Notes: generated by a model not told the origin, from the sequence alone. A stretch of DNA of 64,000 bases from Cytobacillus dafuensis (GCF_007995155.1 NZ_CP042593.1:3576001-3640000); one strand, 5' to 3'. Counted from the stretch's first letter, positions 1 to 9,061 are shown. Numbers and translations are program-made.

Positions 1-145
1 ACTTTATGAAGGAATTACCGGCTTTCAGCAGCCGCCGGCTCTCTGTAAATTCCTATGCATAAGCTACTTATCCTCTTCTTTGCTTTTTCAATATTCCTTA
101 TTTTATTACCGCTTTAAACGACTGAATTTTTAGGTTAAAAAAAAC
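1..145 (-). promoter_or_regulatory. T-box leader, 5' part (truncated by window edge)
   Basis: Read on the minus strand, positions 96-80 give AAGCAAAGAAGAGGATA followed by AGTA, and positions 37-20 give the AGAGAGCCGGCGGCTGCTG-like stem I apical region seen in T-box leaders. Specifier, T-box and terminator would lie left of the window, so the amino acid cannot be read. The B. subtilis neighbourhood suggests an ilv-leu type operon, but this is inference. Confidence 0.65.
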
Positions 146-150
146 TACTT

Positions 151-156
151 ATTATA
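151..156 (-). promoter_or_regulatory. Candidate -10 box for the T-box leader
   Basis: A perfect TATAAT on the minus strand lies about 60 bases upstream of the stem I sequence. The -35 region at the expected spacing (TTCCTT) is weak, so this is only a candidate start. Confidence 0.35.
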
Positions 157-460
157 AGAGTTCGCTAACCAAAAGGAACTGTTTATTATATTTTTGAATT
201 TTTTGTTTTCTTATATTGAGGACTATCTTACGCCCATTTTATTAAACCGTCAACACCTTATTTGTGAATTATTTGATAATTTCAACAAATCAGATTTATT
301 GTATCCGCTTTCATTGTTGATATATTAAAGATCTGAAGCCTTTAATATTTTTTTATATTTTTTTGTGAACATAGGAAATTTTGAATCAAATTCTACAGTT
401 AAAGTGTAATTTTGGGGAATAGCCATGTTAAACAATAATCATGAACAAAGCCTTGAAAAT
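157..460. other. AT-rich intergenic stretch
   Basis: About 300 bases without an open frame of note, RNA signature or clear operator. A loose dyad at 261-289 was considered and not accepted. Confidence 0.5.
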
Positions 461-486
461 AAAAAAACTCACCATAAAGGTGAGTA
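461..486 (-). terminator. Rho-independent terminator after tRNA-Arg
   Basis: CTCACC (468-473) pairs with GGTGAG (479-484) and is followed on the minus strand by a run of seven T. It closes the ysnB/tRNA transcription unit. Confidence 0.85.
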
Positions 487-521
487 GATGTTGGTAGATA
501 TGTAACAATTTGATGTGTTAA

Positions 522-598
<77 letters not shown>

Positions 599-713
599 AT
601 TAATAAATTTTTAAATTTTAAATGCTTTAAAAACTGTGATGTCACTTTCAAGGACAAGTTTTATTATATTAGACTAATAATCAAAAGTCAACATAAAATA
701 TAAAATATTTTCT

Positions 714-737
714 GAGGGAAGCTTTATTGCTTCCCTC
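714..737 (-). terminator. Terminator downstream of ysnB
   Basis: Nine-base arms GAGGGAAGC/GCTTCCCTC with a six-base loop, followed on the minus strand by an A/T-rich tail with T stretches. It ends the rph-rdgB-ysnB unit before the tRNA. Confidence 0.75.
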
Positions 738-753
738 AATAAGTATATGCCGT

Positions 754-1275
754 TTACTCTTTTTTTGGAAGTGAAAATTTCTGAGTTAATTCACTAATTT
801 CTCCTTTCTCTAATTCAAATACACGGAGATTGACCTCAGCACTTTCTATTTCCAAAATAACATATGTCTTTTCTGTTCTCCCTCTTGGCTGTTTAATGCT
901 CCCAGGATTGATGAATAATATGTTATCGATCATTTCTGCACCAAGATAATGTGAATGGCCGAAACAAACAATACTGGCATCGAGTTCCTTTGCCCGATAG
1001 CTTAAGTTCATTAATGTCGATTTCACGGAATAGAGGTGACCATGAGTAACTAACACTCTATAATCTCCAATATTTTCTACATGATCCTCTGGAAAATTTT
1101 TATCAAAATCACAATTTCCACGAACAACTGCAAATCCATTTAAGCACGGATCATTAGCTGCTAGCTCTGAATCCCCACAATGAATCATAAGATCAACTTC
1201 CATAGCATGCTTTTCCTTAATCGAAGTTAAATCCCCGCTTAGTCTATGACTGTCGCTTACAATTAAGATTTTCAT
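754..1275 (-). CDS. ysnB: YfcE/MJ0936-family metallophosphoesterase YsnB
   Basis: A 173-residue cytosolic phosphodiesterase of the calcineurin-like fold. The five metal-binding blocks are present in order: SDSH near residues 7-10, GD at 34-35, GNCD near 52-55, GHL/THGH near 76-79, and GHSH near 106-109, followed by NPGS. These place it in the YfcE/MJ0936 group, whose physiological substrate in bacilli is not established. It starts three bases after the rdgB stop, with GAGGG upstream of the ATG, so rdgB and ysnB are co-transcribed as in B. subtilis. Confidence 0.88.
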   Translation of the reverse strand: MKILIVSDSHRLSGDLTSIKEKHAMEVDLMIHCGDSELAANDPCLNGFAVVRGNCDFDKNFPEDHVENIGDYRVLVTHGHLYSVKSTLMNLSYRAKELDASIVCFGHSHYLGAEMIDNILFINPGSIKQPRGRTEKTYVILEIESAEVNLRVFELEKGEISELTQKFSLPKKE

Positions 1276-1277
1276 AC

Positions 1278-1883
1278 TTATTTTCCCTCTGAAAAGAGGA
1301 TTGGAAGCTGACTTTCTAACTTTCGTAGAGCATGAGCGCGGTGACTAATATGTGCTTTTTCTTCAGGAATTAGCTCTGCCATCGCTTTATCTTTTTCGAT
1401 AACATAAAAAATAGGATCGTAGCCGAAACCAAATGTTCCTCTTTTTTCCCGTAAAATCATCCCTTCACATGTCCCAGTGACAGTGAAGGTTTCAAGACCA
1501 GGCGCTGCAACCGCTAATGCACAGTAAAATCTTGCTTGGCGATCGTCATCAGCAACATTTTGCAATTCTCCCAGCACCTTAACCATATTGGCTTCGTCAC
1601 TTTTTTCTTCTCCTGCATACCTTGCTGAAAAAATACCTGGCCGTCCATTAAGCGCATCGATTGCTAGTCCAGAATCATCGGCAATGACGATTTTATCCAA
1701 AGCCTTCGAGATCGTTTCTGCTTTTAAAATGGCATTTTCCTCAAACGTATTCCCTGTTTCATCAACATCATGCAATTCAGGGAAATCTAATAATGTTTTG
1801 ACCTTATAGCCTAATGGTCGGAACATGTCCTCAAACTCTTTTGCTTTCCCAGCATTTTTTGTGGCAATGATTACTTCCTGCAT
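1278..1883 (-). CDS. rdgB: XTP/dITP diphosphatase (RdgB/HAM1 family, YsnA)
   Basis: A 201-residue house-cleaning nucleotide pyrophosphatase that hydrolyses XTP, dITP and ITP to the monophosphate and pyrophosphate. Visible family blocks are the N-terminal [11 protein letters not shown] segment, [13 protein letters not shown] with metal-binding acidic residues, [13 protein letters not shown] and the C-terminal [10 protein letters not shown]. Length is normal. It lies between rph and ysnB, 19 bases after rph, with GAGAGGAAGG as ribosome site. Pairing with rph is a widely conserved arrangement in Firmicutes. Confidence 0.94.
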   Translation of the reverse strand: MQEVIIATKNAGKAKEFEDMFRPLGYKVKTLLDFPELHDVDETGNTFEENAILKAETISKALDKIVIADDSGLAIDALNGRPGIFSARYAGEEKSDEANMVKVLGELQNVADDDRQARFYCALAVAAPGLETFTVTGTCEGMILREKRGTFGFGYDPIFYVIEKDKAMAELIPEEKAHISHRAHALRKLESQLPILFSEGK

Positions 1884-1902
1884 TCTAAGCCTTCCTCTCC
1901 GC

Positions 1903-2655
1903 TTATTTTTTCCTAGTATTTATTTTGTTTGTGATCTCTTCGCCAAGAGCTTCTTTTTGCATTTCGAATATGGCCGCAAGTCCCTCTTGTGCAGATCTTA
2001 ATAATTCTTGAAGCTCATTGTAGGAAAAAGTAGCTTCTTCCCCTGTTCCCTGTAATTCGACAAATTCCCCATCGCCTATCATAACAACATTCATGTCTAC
2101 TAATGCTTTAGAATCTTCAACATAATTTAAATCAACAACTACTTCCTTATTTTCTAAAATCCCAACACTTGTTGCTGCTAAAAAATCCTTGATGGGATAG
2201 CTTGCTAGCTTTTTACTTTTGCTGATCTTATCTAATGCAATTGCCATAGCAACAAATGCACCTGTTATTGACGCTGTTCTAGTGCCCCCGTCAGCTTGGA
2301 TAACATCACAATCAAGCCAGATTGTCCTTTCACCAATTGCTTCAAGATCAACGACTGCACGTAGAGCACGGCCAATTAAACGCTGAATTTCCATCGTCCT
2401 TCCTGATATCTTTCCTTTGGCTGCTTCTCGAATATTTCTTTGCTCTGTTGCTCTAGGCAGCATGGAATATTCAGCAGTAATCCATCCCTTCCCTTCTCCT
2501 CGCATAAAAGGTGGCACTCGTTCATCTATGCTCGCAGTACAAATCACCTTTGTATCTCCAACACTTATTAATACGGAGCCTTCAGGATGCTTTAAATAAT
2601 TGGTTTCAATATGTATAGGTCTTAATTGTAATTGCTCTCTTCCGTCAACACGCAT
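1903..2655 (-). CDS. rph: Ribonuclease PH
   Basis: A 250-residue phosphorolytic 3'-5' exoribonuclease that trims tRNA 3' ends. The protein begins MRVDGREQ, carries [19 protein letters not shown] and the [17 protein letters not shown] phosphate/active-site block. An in-frame ATG 24 codons upstream lies inside a repeat element; the start at 2655 is preferred because GGAGGAA lies ten bases upstream and the product then begins as in other RNase PH proteins. The C-terminal tail is lysine-rich. First gene of rph-rdgB-ysnB; its 5' untranslated region is a modular repeat element. Confidence 0.94.
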   Translation of the reverse strand: MRVDGREQLQLRPIHIETNYLKHPEGSVLISVGDTKVICTASIDERVPPFMRGEGKGWITAEYSMLPRATEQRNIREAAKGKISGRTMEIQRLIGRALRAVVDLEAIGERTIWLDCDVIQADGGTRTASITGAFVAMAIALDKISKSKKLASYPIKDFLAATSVGILENKEVVVDLNYVEDSKALVDMNVVMIGDGEFVELQGTGEEATFSYNELQELLRSAQEGLAAIFEMQKEALGEEITNKINTRKK

Positions 2656-2679
2656 AAAAAGATTCCTCCTATCTTCATA

Positions 2680-2984
2680 GAAAAGCGTAAGCGCCTTTGC
2701 AAAGGGACGTCGACTAAAGACCGCCACGTCCTGTGGCGAACATCGACGTCAGCACGTCCTGTGCAAGTCCGACAAGCATAAGACGGGCCGTCGAGAAGGT
2801 TGTTCTTTAACCTTCTTGGCGGACTGGCTTATGACCTCGAGGTCGACAATACCGCGACGTCCTCCCAAAAGCTTCTCTTTTGGTCGTGCGATGTGTTGCT
2901 GACGAAGCTTTCCTTGTCCTGTCGCATTGTCGACACTAGTACATCCTGTACGTCGGGGGTAGGCGTAGGCGCTGGAGCTAGACA
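2680..2984 (+). repeat. Modular repeat, copy 1 (AAAAGCG...GGCGCTGGAGCTAGAC type) with three RUCCU hairpins
   Basis: The element starts AAAAGCGTAAGCGCC and ends GGCGCTGGAGCTAGACAT. Between them are three small hairpins with RTCCT loops on the plus strand (2723-2737, 2752-2764, 2939-2951), a large hairpin at about 2777-2835 (CATAAG.../...CTTATG, with AGAAGGTT/AACCTTCT) and a CCAAAAG/CTTTTGG hairpin near 2868-2883. Related copies lie at 17336-17516 and 19430-19556. RUCCU terminal loops are the hallmark described for the Bacillaceae-1 RNA motif. It occupies the space between gerM and rph. Open frames inside it are not believed. Confidence 0.75.
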
Positions 2985-3029
2985 TATCTCTAACTCAAAA
3001 AAAGCTATACTTATACTTTAAAAAGCCAA

Positions 3030-3076
3030 TGACAACGGAAAGAGGCGGCATGATTTGCCTCCTCTTTCCATTGTCA
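3030..3076 (-). terminator. Long hairpin terminator after gerM
   Basis: GACAACGGAAAGAGGCGGC pairs with GCCTCCTCTTTCCATTGTC with few mismatches. On the minus strand the hairpin is followed by ATTGGCTTTTT. It separates gerM from the repeat element and rph. Confidence 0.75.
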
Positions 3077-3102
3077 CTATATAGTATATCAAAAAACTTT
3101 TT

Positions 3103-4179
3103 TTAAAAACTACCTGTGTTTACTTTTTCAGGTCGTGTAACTGGTTCCGACAGATTTCTACCTGTTTCGTCTACAAGCTCTGCCTTGCCAACGACTGTTA
3201 TAGCGACACTTTCAATTCCTTTTTGCTCAGTAAGTGAGAGTACAAGAGCATTTAATAGATGTTTAGAAATAATCTTCTCTTCGGAGCTGCTGCTATAAAT
3301 CGCTTCATTAAAATTTAAAGTAACTTTGCCATTTTCATCGACCTTTGGATCTTCTAAGAGCCTAACATCCGCTAGGAAATCGCTATCTAGATTTGTATCA
3401 TAACTTGGCCCCTTCACAAGCTCGTTAACTGCTGCCTGCAAGTTATTAGACTCTTTATTAGAAACACGTTTTGTCACAGGAACATAGTAATAGTCATCTT
3501 CATTGCCACCAATATAGTAGACCGTTACTGGTTTCGTATTAAGAATATCAACCACGTCTGTTGTATCAAGGTTTATTCCATTCGCCCTGCTATAGCCTTC
3601 CCCAATAGGCGATCCCTTAACAGGCATTTCCTTAAGATCATGACCGTTCATTTGAAATTTCACTTTATCTACCGAATCAAATTGTGTTAATGTCCAAGTC
3701 ACAGATTGTAGAATCCTCATTTCCTCTTCTGCTTGGTAATCCTTAAATTCCTTGGAAAAATTCACCATTGCAACTTTGTCTTTAATATCCACAGATAATG
3801 TCGTATCTGCTGGTAGGACAGCCTCAAAATCATTTGGCAGCATTCCTGTGACAGGACCATCCTTAACAAGATATTCTAGCGCTTGCTTGGCAACTGATTC
3901 TGTTTTCGGAAGAGCTAATGTTTGAGGAACTACTAACCCATCTTTACTAACTAAATAAAGCTCTGTTTGAACCGTATCAGTAACCTCCGCTTCCTCCTGA
4001 CCAGTCGTTTCCGTTTCTGTTGATTCCTCGTTAACAGATTTTTCATCTTCTGTATAGGATACTGTTTGAGGCGGATCGATTTTTTCCTTTCCGCCAGGGC
4101 CAAACAATCCACATCCAGATAATAGTACTGATGAAACAAGGACGGCAGACACTATGGTTGTTTTCTTATTTATAGACAT
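3103..4179 (-). CDS. gerM: Spore germination lipoprotein GerM
   Basis: A 358-residue lipoprotein. An N-terminal signal segment ends in the lipobox LLSGCG with Cys23 as the predicted lipidation site, followed by an acidic, Thr/Glu-rich linker to about residue 70. Two GerMN domains follow, roughly residues 75-195 and 220-345, both with the LYLVSKDG- or VYYIGGNE-type opening. In B. subtilis GerM is made in the mother cell and is needed for normal sporulation and germination. It is directly upstream of rph, as in B. subtilis, but here recQ replaces racE as its upstream neighbour. Confidence 0.92.
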   Translation of the reverse strand: MSINKKTTIVSAVLVSSVLLSGCGLFGPGGKEKIDPPQTVSYTEDEKSVNEESTETETTGQEEAEVTDTVQTELYLVSKDGLVVPQTLALPKTESVAKQALEYLVKDGPVTGMLPNDFEAVLPADTTLSVDIKDKVAMVNFSKEFKDYQAEEEMRILQSVTWTLTQFDSVDKVKFQMNGHDLKEMPVKGSPIGEGYSRANGINLDTTDVVDILNTKPVTVYYIGGNEDDYYYVPVTKRVSNKESNNLQAAVNELVKGPSYDTNLDSDFLADVRLLEDPKVDENGKVTLNFNEAIYSSSSEEKIISKHLLNALVLSLTEQKGIESVAITVVGKAELVDETGRNLSEPVTRPEKVNTGSF

Positions 4180-4320
4180 ATAATCCCTCCAAGACAGTTT
4201 GTACTACATGTATACGAGCATGTTTGTAATTTAGACCGTCTCGGAGAAAAAAAAATTAGTTTTTTTATTAGGCTAGCTTACCTAAAAATATGGCTAATAC
4301 CATTGCTTTTGAGCCTTCTT

Positions 4321-6456
4321 CTAAACGAGCTCATTTTTTGCTAGCACTGCTTTGATCGTGAAATAATCTATCTCAGGATCGATTTCATCCTTAATAGGCT
4401 TCAACTTTTCGTTCCCCACTCTGTTTACAGCTTCTAAAATGATCTTTTCTGTTTGCTCATCAAAAATTTCTTCCCAATGAATTTTATTTCCTTCTTTAAC
4501 AGCACGGATAATATGATCCTGAATGGTAACAGGTGAAAAATTGCGCTCTTTTGCAATTTCCTTCAATGATTGACCGTTAATATAATGATTATAGGTTATT
4601 AAATAGCTTGGAATATCATTTGTTTTTTCATTCTCTTCCGGTTCTTCTATTTCCGGCACTGATTCTATTTGGATATTATGATCGCTAATAAACTTCTTTA
4701 TTTCTTCAATAAAAAGTTCACCGTATTTATCATATTTTACTTGACCCACTCCTTTAATTCTTAGCATTGATGCTTGATCAACGGGATAATACCTGCTCAT
4801 TTCTTTCAATGCTGTATCAGCAAAGACAACATATGGTGGTACTTTATCTTTATCTGCTAATTTTTTTCTTAGTGATCGAAGAATAGTAAATAGATCGCTA
4901 TTTTCTTCCCTTTCAATAGCAGATGAATGTATGGTCATTTTCATATAAATTTGCTCTTGTTTCTTTAAGACTGGTAAAGCATTTTCAGTCAGTTTAACAA
5001 TTGGATATTTACTATCCGTTAATGATAGAAATCCTTCTGCAAGCAAATAATTAATGATATCTATAATCTCTTTTTCTTTATATCGTTTAAGCAAACCGTA
5101 CGTTGACAGCTTTTCAAATTTAAATTCACGTATCCTTTTATTTTGAGATCCTTTTAATACCTGTGCAGTTAACGTGATACCAAATCTTTCTCCCATTCTT
5201 TTTATACAAGAAAAAATCATAAGTGCCTCTTCTGTTATCTCGATTTGCTCACGCTTGTCCAAGCAATTACTGCATTTTCCACAGTCATCCTGTACACCGT
5301 TAGCATCAAAATATTCAATGATATACGATTGCAGACATTTTTCAGTATGGCAATAGTGAATCATTTGCTTTAATTTATTGTATTCTTGCTCCCTCTTTTG
5401 AAAATCGAGATTCGATTCCTCAATTAAAAATTTTTGAAGCTGGATATCCTGTGGGGAAAATAATAAATAGCATGAGCTTTCCTCCCCATCTCTGCCTGCA
5501 CGGCCTGCCTCTTGATAATATGCTTCAATATTGCGTGGAAGATTGTAATGAATGACAAAGCGGACATTCGACTTATCAATCCCCATACCAAATGCATTTG
5601 TTGCAATCATAATATCTGCTTCATCATAAACAAATTGATTTTGAGCATTTTTCCTTGCTTCTTCACCCATACCAGCATGATATTTAGCAACAGATTGCTG
5701 ATTCTCAATTAAATAATTGTATAGCTGGTCTGCTTCTTTCCTACTTGATGTATAAATAATCCCTGATTCTTGTGGGTGATTTTTAATATATTGCATAATA
5801 AAGTCTCTTTTATTCACACCCTTCATCACATGAAAAGCAAGATTCTCTCTTGCAAAACCGGTAATAAAGCAATCTGAATATTGAATACTTAAGAGGTTTC
5901 TTATATCATCTGCGACATCCTTTGTAGCTGTTGCAGTTAGTGCGGCTATTGTTGGGCTAGAATGTATCTTACTAAGTTTTTGAATAATTGAACGATAGCT
6001 TGGTCTGAAATCATGGCCCCATTGAGATATACAATGGGCTTCATCGAACACGATCATAGCTATCGATAAAGAATTCAACATTTCTAAAAAGCCTTCTGAT
6101 TCAAAGCGTTCAGGAGCAGCATAAACAAGTTTGAATTTACCAGAGCGAATTCCCAACATCCTTTCCTTATATTCTTTTTGATTAAGGGAACTGTTAATAT
6201 AAGTGGCTGGTATGTCGGCAGTTAGTAAAGCATCAACTTGATCTTTCATGAGAGAAATTAAAGGGGATATTATGATTGTTGTTCCAGGGAGCATTAGTGC
6301 AGGAATCTGAAAACAGAGGGATTTTCCGCCTCCGGTTGGAAGGATGCCAAGAGTATTTTTATTTTTTAATAGATTTTGGATGATTTCCTTTTGGCCAGAA
6401 CGAAATGAAGAGTAACCAAAATATTGCTTTAAAATTTTTTCTGCTTCTAATAACAA
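4321..6456 (-). CDS. recQ: ATP-dependent DNA helicase RecQ with C-terminal HTH
   Basis: A 711-residue superfamily 2 helicase acting 3'-5' in recombination and fork repair. In order: Walker A LPTGGGKS near residue 40, DEAH near 140, helicase-C motif VI QAGRAGRDG near 318, RecQ zinc site (CHTEKC, later CGKCSNC) near 375-405, RQC winged helix near 415-520, HRDC near 530-605, and a C-terminal helix-turn-helix helicase domain (GQSLKEIAKERNFSPVTI) near 630-710. It is longer than B. subtilis RecQ because of that last domain. Start is TTG, with AGGTGAT upstream. The gene is extra relative to B. subtilis gene order between gerM and racE. Confidence 0.93.
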   Translation of the reverse strand: MLLEAEKILKQYFGYSSFRSGQKEIIQNLLKNKNTLGILPTGGGKSLCFQIPALMLPGTTIIISPLISLMKDQVDALLTADIPATYINSSLNQKEYKERMLGIRSGKFKLVYAAPERFESEGFLEMLNSLSIAMIVFDEAHCISQWGHDFRPSYRSIIQKLSKIHSSPTIAALTATATKDVADDIRNLLSIQYSDCFITGFARENLAFHVMKGVNKRDFIMQYIKNHPQESGIIYTSSRKEADQLYNYLIENQQSVAKYHAGMGEEARKNAQNQFVYDEADIMIATNAFGMGIDKSNVRFVIHYNLPRNIEAYYQEAGRAGRDGEESSCYLLFSPQDIQLQKFLIEESNLDFQKREQEYNKLKQMIHYCHTEKCLQSYIIEYFDANGVQDDCGKCSNCLDKREQIEITEEALMIFSCIKRMGERFGITLTAQVLKGSQNKRIREFKFEKLSTYGLLKRYKEKEIIDIINYLLAEGFLSLTDSKYPIVKLTENALPVLKKQEQIYMKMTIHSSAIEREENSDLFTILRSLRKKLADKDKVPPYVVFADTALKEMSRYYPVDQASMLRIKGVGQVKYDKYGELFIEEIKKFISDHNIQIESVPEIEEPEENEKTNDIPSYLITYNHYINGQSLKEIAKERNFSPVTIQDHIIRAVKEGNKIHWEEIFDEQTEKIILEAVNRVGNEKLKPIKDEIDPEIDYFTIKAVLAKNELV

Positions 6457-6532
6457 ATTACATCACCTAATTCAATAAAGTTTCCTTTATTTTAACATGG
6501 ATGCAATGAACTAGAAAAAGTTTTTTCTTATA

Positions 6533-6664
6533 AGAAAAACATGGCGTTCACCAAGTCCTTTTTGGTGAATGCCTTAGTTTATCTTATGCGATCTTATTAG
6601 CAGATATTAAATTGAACACACACTTTACTTTAGTACGTTAATAAACTTAATCTTTCCTATTAGC
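6533..6664 (+). repeat. 134-bp dispersed repeat, copy A
   Basis: Starts AGAAAAACATGGCGTTCACC and ends CCTATTAGCT. A hairpin GGCGTTCACCAA/TTGGTGAATGCC fills the first 50 bases, followed by the conserved segment CTTATGCGATCTTATTAGCAG. Related copies lie at 23137-23268, 23269-23402 and 60822-60955, with a degenerate one at 48402-48468. It directly abuts the T-tract of the racE terminator. Confidence 0.85.
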
Positions 6665-6690
6665 TAAAAAAACCTTCGAAATCCGAAGGC
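6665..6690 (-). terminator. racE terminator
   Basis: CCTTCG/CGAAGG arms with a five-base loop and seven T on the minus strand, just beyond the racE stop. Confidence 0.88.
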
Positions 6691-6692
6691 TT

Positions 6693-7487
6693 TTAAATCG
6701 TTATTTTCTTTACATTATTAATTGGGATATTTAGCCACTTGGTAGCGATAGTTGAAAAAATATCCTTTGATCCAGTAGTAAAAAATTGATGGTTTGGTAT
6801 CGAATGGCTACTATTTAACATACCCTGATGATAGAGAATAGTACTTGCCTCCCGTGCAGTTTCATCTCCAGAGCTTATGATGTTTACCCGATCACCTACT
6901 ACCTTTTTGACGAGAGGCTCTAAAAGAGGATAATGCGTACAGCCTAAAATAAGTGTATCCATCCCATTATTTTTGAAAGGGTTTAATGTTTCTTTTACAA
7001 TTCTTGCAGCTAATGATCCCTCATACTCTCCGCTTTCAACAAGTGGGACAAATCTGGGACAAGCAAGACTATGGACTTTGACACGGCTATTAATTTGCTT
7101 AAGGGCCTTCTCATAGGCTCCACTTTTTATCGTCCCTATTGTTCCGATAACACCGATTGTATGATTATTTGTTTTTTTAATCGCTGCTCTAGCACCAGGT
7201 GTGATTACTCCAAGAACTGGAATAGGGAGATGGCCTCGGATTTCATCCAAAGCAACAGCTGTAGCAGTATTGCAAGCAATAATGAGCATTTTTATTTCCT
7301 TGGTTAATAGAAAATTAGATATTTCCCAGGTAAATTCTTTTACCTCATCTCCTGGCCTTGGGCCATATGGACACCGTGCTGTGTCTCCTAAATAAATGAT
7401 TTCTTCATTTGGCAGTTGACGCATTACTTCTTTTACTACAGTCAAACCACCTACACCAGAATCAATAATACCAATTGGTCTATCCAA
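6693..7487 (-). CDS. racE: Glutamate racemase
   Basis: A 264-residue cofactor-independent racemase that supplies D-glutamate for peptidoglycan. The two catalytic cysteines are in IIACNTATA (near residue 73) and [12 protein letters not shown] (near residue 185); [13 protein letters not shown] and GDTARCPYG are the other family blocks. Start is TTG with GAGGCGG upstream. It lies 11 bases downstream of the MarR-type gene, as ysmB-racE in B. subtilis. The family is called murI in other bacteria. Confidence 0.95.
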   Translation of the reverse strand: MDRPIGIIDSGVGGLTVVKEVMRQLPNEEIIYLGDTARCPYGPRPGDEVKEFTWEISNFLLTKEIKMLIIACNTATAVALDEIRGHLPIPVLGVITPGARAAIKKTNNHTIGVIGTIGTIKSGAYEKALKQINSRVKVHSLACPRFVPLVESGEYEGSLAARIVKETLNPFKNNGMDTLILGCTHYPLLEPLVKKVVGDRVNIISSGDETAREASTILYHQGMLNSSHSIPNHQFFTTGSKDIFSTIATKWLNIPINNVKKITI

Positions 7488-7497
7488 ACATACCGCC

Positions 7498-7956
7498 TCA
7501 TTCTTTACGCATATCTTGATGCAATCTTGTCAAATTATTTTTGAGTAACTCAACATCCTCATCTGAAAAATGAATGAGTACTTCTTTTAAATATAATTGC
7601 CGCTTTTTAATGCACTCCTCAATTATTCGCTCTCCTTCTTCTAAAAGATGGATACGAACAACCCTACGATCATTTGGATCCTTCACCCGTTTAACAAGAT
7701 TATTTTTCTCCATTCGATCAACTAGATCGGTCGTAGTACTAAAGGCAAGATACATTTTATTGGACAATTCCCCGATTGTCATATCCCCTTCTTCAAATAG
7801 CCATTGAAGGGCAATGAATTGTGGAGGAGTAATCTTGTAATTGCTTAATATCTCACGACCCTTTTGCTTAATAATGCCTGAAATATAACGCAATTCTTTT
7901 TCTATAACTGCTACATAGTCGATATCTTCATTTATTTTCACTTCATCAAGATCCAT
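7498..7956 (-). CDS. ysmB: MarR-family transcriptional regulator YsmB
   Basis: A 152-residue winged-helix regulator. The MarR DNA-binding segment is clear: [27 protein letters not shown], then the wing [25 protein letters not shown] near residues 75-105. Ligand and targets are unknown. It is followed within 11 bases by racE, so it may be co-transcribed with the racemase; the same pair occurs in B. subtilis. Confidence 0.85.
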   Translation of the reverse strand: MDLDEVKINEDIDYVAVIEKELRYISGIIKQKGREILSNYKITPPQFIALQWLFEEGDMTIGELSNKMYLAFSTTTDLVDRMEKNNLVKRVKDPNDRRVVRIHLLEEGERIIEECIKKRQLYLKEVLIHFSDEDVELLKNNLTRLHQDMRKE

Positions 7957-8142
7957 TTAAGACAACTCCTATATTACTTTTTTGCAGATATTATGTATCA
8001 TCCCTATTGCATTTATTTTCACCTTTTTTCGACTAAATTTCAAGATAGAATTATGTAGGGCAGGATCTTGGCTTTATTTGTGCTAAATTAAACATAAGAT
8101 ACACTAATATTCATTGCTTTTCGTATTATCCTAAAATAATTT

Positions 8143-8173
8143 AAACCGGCATCCAAAAATGGATGGCCGGTCT
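8143..8173 (-). terminator. gerE terminator
   Basis: ACCGGCATCCA pairs with TGGATGGCCGGT (one bulge) and is followed on the minus strand by TTTAAATTATTTT. It sits just past the gerE stop. Confidence 0.75.
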
Positions 8174-8176
8174 TAA

Positions 8177-8401
8177 TTACAGTTCTAGCTCTCCCATTCG
8201 AAGGAGCTCTACAACAGCTTGTGATCGCCCCTTAACACCAAGCTTTTGCATGGCATTCGAAATATGATTCCGAACCGTTTTTTCGCTTATAAACAATTCA
8301 CCAGCGATTTCTCTTGTTGTTTTATCTTGTACTAACAGTTCGAATACTTCTCTTTCTCGTTTGGTGAGTAACGGCTTGTGAGTAAATTCGTTCTCCTTCA
8401 A
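8177..8401 (-). CDS. gerE: Late sporulation transcription factor GerE
   Basis: A 74-residue LuxR-type helix-turn-helix protein with no receiver domain. It acts in the mother cell with sigma-K and switches on or off late coat genes. The HTH is LLTKREREVFELLVQDKTTREIA...SEKTVRNHISNAMQKLGV, nearly identical to B. subtilis GerE. A longer frame begins 22 codons upstream, but the TTG at 8401 is chosen: AAGGAGGG lies nine bases upstream and the length then equals the B. subtilis protein. Confidence 0.95.
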   Translation of the reverse strand: MKENEFTHKPLLTKREREVFELLVQDKTTREIAGELFISEKTVRNHISNAMQKLGVKGRSQAVVELLRMGELEL

Positions 8402-8549
8402 GTATTGTAACCCTCCTTGCCTTTCGCCAGCTATGAACCGCGGGATGGGTATAAATTTAGTCACCATATAATATGTAAACTCAACACTTGAAGTGACAGC
8501 ATTTCCATCAAGGAGAACATTATTTTTATTATTCGATTGGATTCACTTA

Positions 8550-9017
8550 TCATTTAGTACAAGCATTTTCATCATTTTGAAGGAGAGCTTTCATTTCATC
8601 AGACCAAGGTACCCCTTTCCCCGTTTTTTTAGAAATTTGAACTATCGCTCCTCTACCTGTAAAACATATCGTTCCATCTTCTTTTTTTCCCATATAGTGT
8701 AAATCAACAGACGATCTCCCAATTGAATTGGCTTTCACATAAACAGTAATATTTTCATCAAAAAAAACTTGCTGCAAAAAATCGCATTGGAGATCGGCAA
8801 CAACAGGAATAGTTTCATTTTCTGGTTTTATCCAGTCCTGCATAAATCCTTTATGCTTAAAATACTTAATTCTAGCTAACTCAAAATATGTGAAAGGGAC
8901 AGTATTATTTACATGTCCAAACATATCTGTTTCGGAAAAACGCACCTTAATAGAATAGTAAAAATGAAATTCTCTTTCCCATGCTTCAATATCTGGAATA
9001 TAATTAATTTTCGACAT
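8550..9017 (-). CDS. ysmA: Acyl-CoA thioesterase, 4HBT hotdog family (YsmA)
   Basis: A 155-residue single-hotdog protein. The segment RFSETDMFGHVNNTVPFTYFELARIKYF near residues 27-54 matches the 4-hydroxybenzoyl-CoA thioesterase family signature, with Asp32 in the usual catalytic place. Substrate not known. It lies between gerE and sdhB as in B. subtilis. GTGGAGGTAGG precedes the ATG. A TGAATG/CATTCA dyad lies about 30 bases upstream and may be an operator. Confidence 0.85.
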   Translation of the reverse strand: MSKINYIPDIEAWEREFHFYYSIKVRFSETDMFGHVNNTVPFTYFELARIKYFKHKGFMQDWIKPENETIPVVADLQCDFLQQVFFDENITVYVKANSIGRSSVDLHYMGKKEDGTICFTGRGAIVQISKKTGKGVPWSDEMKALLQNDENACTK

Positions 9018-9047
9018 TTTCCTACCTCCACTAAATTATTGTAAAAA

Positions 9048-9061
9048 TGAATGAACATTCA
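9048..9061. promoter_or_regulatory. TGAATG-AA-CATTCA dyad upstream of ysmA
   Basis: Six-base inverted repeats separated by two bases, 31 bases upstream of ysmA. The arms equal the half-sites of the FadR operator at 21169-21186 but the spacing is shorter. A link between fatty-acyl regulation and this thioesterase would fit, but the spacing argues for caution. Confidence 0.35.

Noticed and set aside
3-62. Short open frame at the window start ending TAA at 60-62
   Set aside because: The minus strand is a T-box stem I, which explains the conserved sequence; no protein match is recognised.
261-289. Loose dyad TTTGTGAATTAT/ATAATTTCAACAAA resembling Rex half-sites
   Set aside because: Arms pair only with insertions and the spacing does not fit Rex or Fnr.
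2749-3021. Open frames on both strands between gerM and rph
   Set aside because: They lie wholly in the modular hairpin repeat, are Arg/Ser/Cys-rich and match no protein family.
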